64,000 nucleotides of DNA from Cordilura impudica (taxonomy: Eukaryota > Arthropoda > Insecta > Diptera > Scathophagidae): positions 95,631,585 through 95,695,584 of the forward strand of contig OY821519.1 in the NCBI GenBank assembly GCA_963682025.1. Direction: 5' to 3'. The notes beneath the pieces are model-generated. The model was not told where the DNA came from. It was given only the letters and a program-made list of their open reading frames with translations, and searched no databases. This document shows, piece by piece, positions 55,787 to 64,000 of this stretch. Every line of letters starts with the position of its first letter. The first letter of the stretch is position 1. Position numbers and translations under genes: made by a program.

Positions 55787-57297
55787 TCTATATATATAAC
55801 AAGTAAGAAAATTATAGTCGGTCTAGACCGACTATACGATACCCTATACCATGCGCTTAGAAACCCTATCTCTTAGGCCCAACTAACTGGACATAGAAAA
55901 TAAGCAAAAACCAAATTTGAGTGGGATTTTTATTAATTTTTTTGGCTGCAGATATGAAAAAGTTCATATCGGATGCTATATCTATATGGGTACTAGGTCT
56001 AAAAATGGGCCGATCCTGATCATGTTTGGTAAAGTCTTTTGTATTTTGCAAAAATATATATACAAACAAAATTTGAGAAGAATTAGCGCAAAATTTTTGT
56101 TTTTTAATAGATTTAAGTGAAGATCGGGAAGCAGCTCTATATGGGGCCAAAGGGATCATTTTTGGACTACTCATTAGTGGATGTAATGAACGCACACAAA
56201 CCCAATTTGAGTAAGATCTATATGACAATTTGGATCTTATGGCAATTTATTCTGATTTCATAGGGGTAATTTGTATGGGGGCTAGGTCTGAACATGGACC
56301 GATTCTCACCAATTTCAATACCGTTCATCCCATGGGCGATGAAAGATTACATACCAAATTTCATAAAAATATATTCATATTTGCGACCTGCAGTTTGATT
56401 ACAAACTTTACATGGACACACAGACGGACGGACGGACGGACGGACATTGTTAAATCAACTCAAAAAGTGATTCTGATTCGATCGGTATAATTAAAGATGG
56501 GTCTAGGTCAAATATTTTTGGTTGTTACAAACAGCAGCACAAAGTCATTATACCCAAACCACATAGTGGTATAGGGTATAAAAATGAAAGTGTGTGTGTT
56601 TGTGCTTTATAGGAGGCCAAACCTCTGAACCGATCTTCCTGAAATTTTTAAAGCGTGTTACTGTAGCTCTGGAAGGAATAATAGGCTATATAAATTTTTG
56701 ATTGGACAAAGGGGCGGTGCCACCCCAATATAACCCAAAATTTGAAATCGTCATATCTCGGGAATTTTTGACCTACGGCGGTCATTTTGGTACATGTGGT
56801 ATTGGCATGAATATAAATACATACCAGAAGAAAAGTGGGCGGGACCACGCCCCTTTTTAGAAAAATAAAAAATCGTAAAATCTTCTAAACTACTGGAGGA
56901 TCGTCATGAAATTTTCACAGAAGGATATTTTTGCGAAATAATAAGTTCTTAACTACATATAGTTGTTAGTGGGCAAAGGCGCGTGGTCCCGCCCATATAA
57001 CCTAAAATTTAAAATCGTCATATCTCGGCCATTTTTAACCTACGGCGATGATATTTGGTATATATCGTATTGAAATTAATAGAAATAGTACTACAAGAAA
57101 ACTGGGCGGGACCACGCCCTTTTTAGAAAAATTAAAATCCATAATAACTTCTATTAAGCCCTTGACTATATAAAGTTGTTAGTGCAATAATTTATTCTAA
57201 ATTAAATATATAATATTTTGTTAATGTATAAATATTTTTCTATTATTTTTTTTTTTTATAACGATGAGGGGTAGCGAAGCACACCGGGTTTAGCTAG
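55787..57297 (+). mobile_element. Helitron family B, copy 2, with an inner mini-me repeat
   Basis: Starts CAA|TCTATATATATA, is interrupted at 55800-56581, then goes on with GAAAGTGTGTGTGTTTGTGC, the CCAAACCTCTGAACCGATCT block and pairs of GGGCGGGACCACGCCC. It ends GCGAAGCACACCGGGTTTAG and CTAG|T at 57294-57297. Without the insert it is about 730 bp. No Rep/helicase. Confidence 0.68.
55800..56581 (+). repeat. Mini-me-like repeat, full copy inside Helitron B
   Basis: Perfect 18-bp AGTCGGTCTAGACCGACT palindrome, four GGAC units at 56426-56444, ATTCTGATTCGATCGGTATA and the tail ACATAGTGGTATAGGGTATA. Slightly shorter in the middle (near 56148) than the 43611 copy. Confidence 0.88.
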
Positions 57298-57317
57298 TAG
57301 CGTATAAAAATAAGTGT

Positions 57318-57800
57318 GCGTAGTTAGCCCTCCATTTTTGGAAATAAAATTTTTTGAAGATTGTTCGGAATTGTTCTACAATGTTCCAAAGCGATGAGTT
57401 TCTAAAATATAATTTGTACCGGTAAATCGAAAAAACGAATTTTAAGCTTTGCCCCCACTTTTGGAAAAAAAAATATGGCGGTTGTTCTAGTTTGTTCTAG
57501 TTGTTCTAAACATTGTTCCAAATTGATATTTCGCAAACCGTAACGTACGCAAATGAGAACGAAAAACATTTTTTCCACGATTGCGAAGTTAGCGCCCCAT
57601 TTTTGGAAATAAATTTTTTTGAAGATTGTTCTAGGATTGTTCTACAATGTTCCAAAACGATGAGTTTCTAAAATGTAATTTGTACCGGCAAATCGAAAAA
57701 ACGAATTTTAAGCTTTGCCCCCACTTTTGGAAAAAAAATTTTTGGCGGTTGTTCTAGTTGTTCTAAACATTGTTCCAAAATAGATATGTCGCAACTACCG
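57318..57800 (+). repeat. Direct tandem duplication, about 267-bp unit
   Basis: CCATTTTTGGAAATAAA, TTGTTCTACAATGTTCCAAA, CGATGAGTTTCTAAAAT and GTTCTAAACATTGTTCC appear once from 57318 and again from about 57587, with few changes. No frame or known family. Confidence 0.8.
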
Positions 57801-59220
57801 TCCCATAACAAACTCACTCAAATATATTGTTGACGATCTAAGTTTTCACCTTATACGGATCCTTTACTGCCCGCAAATTGTATCTAATAAGCTGTCGTAA
57901 TACTTTGTCTAGCCGTTAAAATATGTATTTGTATTAAGGAATTTTGCTTTCATTATAAAAAATTGTGTGATCAACAGTTTTATTGCGTGTCCAAATGGAC
58001 TGATGAAGTTTTCGTTGTACAAAATTGAAATAATTCATTAAAAGATATTTAATATTAAAATATTTTTTATTACTTATGAGGTTGGTGACTCGACCCGAAA
58101 CAATTGTAGAAAGTAAAAATATTTGATATTGAGCCTGATTAATTTGTTAATCAATCACTAAAATTATTAAGATCGAAAATAAGATTTTTTATTATTATAG
58201 AAAATAATAAAATTTGTGAACAATTTTTGATCAAATTTTTTTTCGATTGCAACTTATAAATTTATACAGCATTTAAAGCTTTTGCACTACAGTCTCCCTA
58301 CTACATAAACATTGTTTTCTTAATTTAAATTGTGCCTTTGTTTTCAAGGATTAGTTAAAGTACTTTTTAATGGTCTTTTTAACGTTATTGCTTCGAGACC
58401 AATTTAAGACATAATTTTTCCCATTAAAGCTGTTGAAGTTAAAATGCTATAGACTAAGATATATTAACCATGTATGTATGTATGTTTGCAACTATATATA
58501 TATGTACATATATACTTATATAGGGTATAGAGTATAACAAATATTTATTTTTCGAATGAAATATGATTCATTAAGTATAATCTTTAACACACAGAGAAAA
58601 ATAAATTTACATAAAAAAGAACTGTTGATTTGTAATGAAAGTGAAAGCACAGCCCAGTTGAATACTCAAAAGTTAAACAAAAACAATTATCATATAATTT
58701 AATATTAATAAATAATAGATTACAGTGAATGTTTATACTTTGATAAAAAATGCTTTTGCAATTGATAACTTAGATAAAGAATATGTTGCTAAACACTTAA
58801 AAAAATATATTAATTGTATTTGTCGTCACTGTTCAAAATGTTCAAATCAACTATAAGAGTATTAAACTTGACATTGTCGGATATTTAACACCCTCCTTCT
58901 TTACGCAATTATTATTTCAGATTTCTCAACGTCATTGCATTCGTAATAATTCGAGGCAGGACATTTATCTCGTGAAAATTGGTTATTAAGGTGTAGAGAA
59001 ATTTTAGTGGGTGGTCGGGGGTGGGGGGATGAAGAAAAAGTTTTAAGCAAAAATATTTTTCAAATTGACAATTAAATATATATACGGAACATGTAAACCT
59101 TTGAAACTCCCAATTAAGAGAATTATTTAGATTTTTTTAAATGACCCATTAAAATAGCAGGCAGAGCATTTAACTAATTTCTAGTCTAGTAAATTCGTAG
59201 TCCGCCGAAATAAAGCTGTT
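57801..59220. other. AT-rich stretch without genes
   Basis: Two hairpin motifs (CTGATGA...GAAA at 58000-58030 and a GGTTGGTGACTCGACCCGAA at 58079-58098) are the only structured sites I see. A G-rich patch (GGGTGGTCGGGGGTGGGGGG) lies at 59008-59027. Confidence 0.4.
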
Positions 59221-59499
59221 TTTATGTGAAGTAGCTAACTTTTTTTACAAAAACATATGCGAACCAATTTTGGGAAAAATCTGTGCAATATTTTTATCTA
59301 TCTACTAGCTGTTTTTACCCGGTCTTGCCCGGGATCCAAAGGCCTTTGACTTGAAAAATGGTTCAATATGCTTACCAGGCGCTGAGTACTTAGTGCGCCA
59401 TGAACAAATTCCCCAACAAAATTAACTTTCTCCCCAAAAATTTGTATGTTTACGTTTTTTAGGAAATAAATTCATTTTTTATTTTAATTTAAAATTTTT

Positions 59500-59701
59500 T
59501 TGATTGTTTGATTTGTTGGGTTTACTGGTCAGTTTTTATTTTCAGCGCAATTGAAAAACCATCAATTCGCTTTTTCTCCTACGTGTTTCGGATGATATCC
59601 ATCCATCTTCAGGAGCCTTTTTTTATTTAAAAACACATTTAACATTATAAACAAATTACAATTTTTGTTATAGTTTTTAACCCAACAAATCAAACAATCA
59701 A
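59500..59701. mobile_element. 202-bp MITE with perfect 23-bp inverted ends
   Basis: The left end GATTGTTTGATTTGTTGGGT is matched exactly, inverted, at the right (59679-59701). Inside is a CTGAAGA-hairpin-GAAAC motif on the minus strand (59586-59612). No target duplication is clear. Confidence 0.65.
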
Positions 59702-60720
59702 CAATAATAAATTTTTTTTAATTTTATGCCGTTTTCCTTTCTGACAAAAAATGGCGCCCTTTTTTTGCCCGTTTTTGGAAAAGTGTATTTTTTTATATAT
59801 TCTGAATTAAGAGCAGCCTTTTATTATATATCAATCGAAAGGTCTCAAAGTGCCGTGTTCATAAATGCAAAAAAATTTTGATTATTATCCTCTTGGAAGT
59901 CATAGGGTGAAAATATACAAAAAAAAGGGGAACAATGGGAAAATATTCTCACACTATGAAATGAAAGAAGTCAATGGCTGGAATTTTTTGTGATTTACGA
60001 GGGCTCGACTTTGAGACCTTTCGATTGATGTATAAGATAAGGTTGCTCTTAATTCAGAACATATAAAAAAATACACTTGTCGAAAAAGGGCAAAAAAAGG
60101 GCGACATTTTTTTTTTGTCAGAAATTTAATATATTTAGAAATTCTTCTAATGGGCTTTTAAGGCCATAATAAATGTAAATAAAAGATTATTTATTTAATT
60201 ATTTCATCCTACGTTTCGTTGGGATTTTTTCCAACTTCTTCAGGGATATTATAATTTATTAGATCTGGTAACGACATAGATATACAAAGGGATATTATTT
60301 GGTAAAACATCAACAATATGATTATTAGACACTCTTGGAAATTTTTTGTTTTTTTAATTTAGAAAAGAAAAGACGCTACAGCAAAAATACTTCAAAAATA
60401 AGCTGCGAAACTGCTTCAAGTTTATTTATTTATTTTTTTTTAGTTTATTTATTTTGTAAACATCAAATATAACGGAACGGTTTGCAAATTAAAGATTCAG
60501 AAGTTTTAAAAATTTAATTACTTCATTCAATAAATGATCATCATTGAGCAGAGACGTCAAATTTAAAGAAGTTTCAAAAATGGAAAATTAATGCGACGTT
60601 TAAAATTGTACCTCAAGGTTGCTTTAAGCAACTGCTTATAGTATATGATTGGCCTATTTTGATCAACAGGTAATTATTACACATACGTAGATAAAATTGA
60701 TCATAAGACTTTTCACTGAG

Positions 60721-61200
60721 CTGTGTTCCGCGAGTGAGTCGCGTCCGCGTGTTTGGCAGCTACACCCGTCATGCCGCGCAATTAGCTTAAACTTATTGTA
60801 ATTGCCAAATTATATTTTTCAGATCATTCCGATATTTTAGCTAAGCTCTGTTCCGCGAGCACGTCGCGTCGTGTCCGCGAGCCGCTTCCGCGCGTTTGAC
60901 AGCCACACCCTTGCTGCCGCGCAGTTAGCTTAAACTTATTGTAATTGCCAAATTATATTTTTCAGATCATTCCGATATTTTAGCTAAGCTCTGTTCCGCG
61001 AGCGCGTCGCGTCGTGTCCGCGAGCCTCTTCCGCGCGTTTGGCAGCCACACCCGTGCTGCCGCGCAGTTGTCGTCAACTTATTTTAATCGCCAAAATATA
61101 TTTTTCAGATCATTCCGACATTTTAGCTAAGCTGTGTTCTGCGAGCGCATCGCGTCGCGTCCGCGTCCGCGCCCCGATTCCGCTCACCGAAATGGTGCTA
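60721..61200 (+). repeat. GC-rich tandem array, about 143-bp unit, 3.3 copies
   Basis: Units start near 60721, 60846, 60989 and 61132 with CTCTGTTCCGCGAGC variants, then GCGTCGCGTCGTGTCCGCGA, TTTGGCAGCCACACCC, GCTGCCGCGCAGTT and an AT-rich half (TATATTTTTCAGATCATTCC). It stands out sharply from the AT-rich surroundings. The open frame across it is a by-product. Confidence 0.85.
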
Positions 61201-61911
61201 TTGAAAAGAATAGAGATATTAAATAAATTTGTTGTAGGACAGATATTGAGAGCAGTATGGGGAATTTGTTAACTTCTTTCGGGAACATTTTTTTTTTAAA
61301 TTTGGGGAATAAGTTCATTTTTTTTTTTGGGAATTTATTCATTGGGGACTAAGTACTCGGCGCCTGCTTACCATTACAACTAACTATGTTTATGCATGGA
61401 GTACTTTGAGTGTAATAATGTCTAAAAGTTACGAATTTTAGTTTTTCTAGAGCTTTGTGATAAACAACATTTCTGGTTTTTCCTTCTGCTGCATATACGA
61501 AAATATTATAATCTGGAGCAGGCGACATAAAATTGTCTATGAGAAAAACAGTCGTTTAAGGAGTTTCAGATTCCCTGGATTCAGCTTGTCTTAGCCGCTG
61601 GATTTCTAAACGCACTTGAGTAGATTCAGGCAATTCCACTTCTCGAAATGATGCTATTGAAAAGAATATAGATTTTAATCGTGTGTATTGCAGGACAGAT
61701 ATTGAGATCAGTATGCAAATTTTCACTTAAATAAATATTTAACAAAATTTATTAAATAAAAATATGTAAAAATTTAAGAACGAATTTGTGGTGTAAGTTT
61801 ATTTTTTTATTTCGTTTTTAAAAAAAATGGGGAATTTGTTCATTTCTTTTGGGGACCTTTTTTAAAGTTTGGGGATTTTGATCATTGTGAAGTTATTCCC
61901 GTGTTGATAAA

Positions 61912-62400
61912 ATTTCAGAGAAATCCGTTGAAAAATAAAAATTTGTATATCAAACAAATATACCAAAAAACAGAAAATGAATTTTGTATAAAAAGTGGTC
62001 ATAAAAATAGGCGTGGCCGTAAGAATCACGTACAGAGATTGTGCGTACCAAATTTCAGAGAAATCCGTTGAAAAATAAAAATTTGTGTAGCGTACAAATA
62101 TACCAAAAAACAGGGAATGAATTGTATACAAAAAGTGGGCGTAAAAGTTGGCGTGGCTGGTAAGAATAATATAGCGACCTTTCCTGGAGTACAGAGATCG
62201 TGCGTACCCAATTTTAGAGAAATCCATTGAAAAATAAAAATTTTTATACAAACAAATATACCAAAAAACAGAAACACAAAAAAGTGGGCGTAAAAGTAGG
62301 CGTGGCTCGTAAGAATCATACGGCGATCTTTTCTGGAGTACAGAGATCATGTGTACAAAATTTTAGAGAAATCCGTTGAAAAATAAAAATTTGTATAGCG
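61912..62400 (-). repeat. Tandem array, about 150-bp unit, in Helitron B copy 3
   Basis: Four copies of AGAGAAATCCGTTGAAAAAT starting near 61917, 62055, 62216 and 62365, each followed by CAAACAAATATACCAAAAAA and, in three, GTGGGCGTAAAAGT and GGCGTGGC. Tandem arrays inside the 5' part are common in Helitrons. Confidence 0.8.
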
Positions 62401-62462
62401 GTCAAACAAACAAACAAACAAACAAACAAACAGAAAATGAATTTTATATATATAGATTGTTC

Positions 62463-62800
62463 AACGAGGGAATTAGGGGTTAATCTAGATAAATCTAAAA
62501 TAGTGGTATTTCGTTCCAGTACAGGAATCTCTTCAAATTTAAACTGGGGTTTTGGTGACAATAGTACTGAGATTGTGAACAGTTATAAATATTTTGGTGT
62601 AGACAATCTCTCCTTTAGAAAACACTTAAACAACAAATTAGCTGCCTCGAAACTGGCGATAAACTCTACTTGGTCGAAAATAATAATATAAAAATATTTC
62701 AAGCAGCTTCCAGATCTATTATGCTATATGCTGCACAAGAATGGGGCTTAGAGTGGCCCTTAATGGAAAAAGTGTTCAAACTCTCGGTTTCATCTCCTAG
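62463..62800 (+). pseudogene. LINE ORF2 fragment, same lineage as the 25-30 kb LINE
   Basis: LGVNLDKSKIVVFRSSTG, then SYKYFGV, NKLAASKLAINSTWSKI and, after a one-base shift, FQAASRSIMLYAAQEWGLEW. This matches VEVNLDKSEIMVFRKGG...YCYLGV...INLTWQNF...VQWYAAQIWGF of the larger LINE, the thumb region after YADD. It starts directly at the Helitron end and is broken by a shift. Confidence 0.75.
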
Positions 62801-62849
62801 AAATATACGAATAGCAAAAAAAAAAACTGAGAAATACAAAGTTTTGGGT

Positions 62850-63640
62850 CAATCAAAAAAAAAATTTAGAGGTGCCTCAACGCGACTGAAAATTTCAAGT
62901 GTGTTTATATGGGGAAAATATGACTTTTTTTCAGATTTTACGGAAATCTCGTTCTATAGTTTAAGTTTTTCGACAAATTGTTATATAAATCGATATCAGT
63001 ACTAAATTGTCTTTCCATAACGATATATAACTTCTAAATCGAATAAAAAATCGCCAAGAAATAACAAATGCCCCAGACCACTTTCGTGCCAAAAAACTCT
63101 AGGTCATGAAATGTGATGAACATTTTTTCAACTTTAACACATTGATTAAAGCCATAATTTTTATTGCTCTCTATACCTACAAGTACTCAGATATGAAGTA
63201 TTGTTTTATTAACGCGTTGTTAACCTATTGCGAAATGAGACAAAGATGAAAATTTTTTTTGATCAAAATTTGAGAACTCCTTTTTTGAGTTTTAAAAAAA
63301 GTTCTTAAACAAAATTTCAAAAAATGGGTATGGCACTTTAAAATTTTGTTAAATATATGTTAGAGATTAACTGTGCGAATTTTTAAGTTAAGTCCTCTAC
63401 CAGAATTTTTTTCACAAAGAATTTTTTTTTGCGGATTTCGAGAAAACTGAGTTTTTTATGACATATTCAGTAAATGTACTGTTTCTAAATACTTTGTATA
63501 AAAAATTTATCAGTTTTCTACTTTTAAATGTTATATTTTATTTGTACTTTGGGTCACATATGACCCCAAGCTAATAAAAGACAATTCATTCAAAAAATTC
63601 AAATATTTTGGCAGTGCTGTTGAATTTTTAGATGTGACAC
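62850..63640 (-). repeat. Dispersed repeat, copy 2 (inverted relative to 22300-23345)
   Basis: Blocks of copy 1 appear in reverse: TTGAGTAAAAGTCCAT-side first, then AAATAACAAATGCCC, CTAGGTCATGAAATGTGATG, TTTCAACTTTAACACATTGA and TGGGTCACATATGACCCCAA near 63550. Confidence 0.6.
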
Positions 63641-64000
63641 TTAAAACATGATAACCAGATGTGCAAGTCTTCCGTGCTAAAAATTTTGAATAAATCGAAC
63701 AACGTTAACCCATTGCTTGCCGAGACCAAACTTTGAATTTTGCCATATATAAAAAAATTAATTGTTCTAGTAAACTAGATTAAATCTTTACTATGGGTTA
63801 GGAAATTAAAATTGTGCTATGTTTTACGAAAACTTACCCTTATCTGCTCCTAGGGTTAAAATGATTCAAAATTCAGCAGTATTTGCAAAATATTTGAATT
63901 ATTTGACTTAATCGTCCTATACTAGCTTGGAGTCATTTGTGACGCCAAGCCCAAATGGGTTGATGACGTCAAATTATAAAATCATCATCAAGTCATAAAA
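63641..64000. other. Window edge with a further palindrome-end copy
   Basis: CAGTATTTGCAAAATATTTG and TAGCTTGGAGTCATTTGTGA at about 63878-63945 repeat the palindrome end of the preceding family in the opposite orientation. No gene seen. Confidence 0.5.

Larger units (their letters stand above)
59305..62456 (-). mobile_element. Helitron family B, copy 3, about 3.15 kb, non-coding
   Basis: Minus-strand 5' end A|TCTATATATATAAAATTCA at 62456 followed by (GTTT)n; 3' end CCCGGGCAAGACCGGGTAAA, then AACAGCTAG|T at 59305. It holds a 150-bp tandem array (61912-62400), a GC-rich array (60721-61200) and a small MITE (59500-59701). Blocks with AAGTACTC-GCGCCTG occur in both orientations (about 59373 and 61357), so it may be a composite of two elements. 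No Rep/helicase. Confidence 0.6.

Noticed and set aside
61039..61272. Arg-rich 77-residue frame
   Set aside because: A by-product of the CGCG-rich tandem array; frame and composition follow the repeat.
62316..62561. Frame with Phe/Cys-rich repeats on the minus strand near the Helitron end
   Set aside because: It spans the (GTTT)n tract and the 150-bp tandem unit, whose neighbours give the same peptide pieces in other frames.

Overview
The window is AT-rich, repeat-dense DNA from a higher fly, most likely a calyptrate (blow fly, flesh fly or house fly relative). The evidence is short GT-AG introns, an insect-type ADH-family dehydrogenase, a 7tm_6 odorant receptor, Tc1/mariner, piggyBac and Helitron elements, and many copies of mini-me-like repeats carrying (GGAC)n runs. 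No bacterial features are present. The species cannot be fixed from the sequence alone.

Only two host genes look intact. The first is a three-exon, 256-residue short-chain dehydrogenase of the ADH/Fbp2 type at 14359-15269 (+). The second is a six-exon, 408-residue odorant receptor at 32879-38559 (+), whose 3.8 kb second intron holds a tandem array and a 1.3 kb foldback element. A decayed eIF4A-like DEAD-box pseudogene lies at 30466-31145 (-). Small unassigned coding-like fragments flank a LINE near 25.1 and 30.0 kb.

The rest is mobile DNA. 0-7.4 kb: a jockey-like LINE tail, a decayed DDE-type transposase, a Helitron split by an intact rosa-type (DD41D) mariner, and a broken Tc3-like element. 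8.5-13.6 kb: two adjacent elements with long inverted ends, the first coding for a transposase-like protein with one in-frame stop, the second holding a tandemly duplicated mini-me-like repeat. 15.5-23.4 kb: another long inverted-repeat element with an inner MITE, then a 3.6 kb low-complexity block. 23.6-29.9 kb: a truncated LINE, then a nearly full-length two-ORF LINE with a candidate target duplication. 31-45 kb: a tRNA-derived SINE with a perfect 17-bp duplication, the receptor gene, Helitrons, and a four-level nest (mini-me > Helitron > Harbinger MITE > mini-me). 45.5-49.2 kb: a complete but dead piggyBac element with TTAA ends, split by a second intact mariner. 49.9-64 kb: an IS630/Tc1-type pseudogene, a hairpin MITE, a second Helitron family, GC-rich tandem repeats and LINE debris.

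The two mariners are near-identical and have intact frames, so they are the youngest arrivals. The nestings give a relative order of insertion. Family assignments rest on motifs read by eye; no database search was possible.
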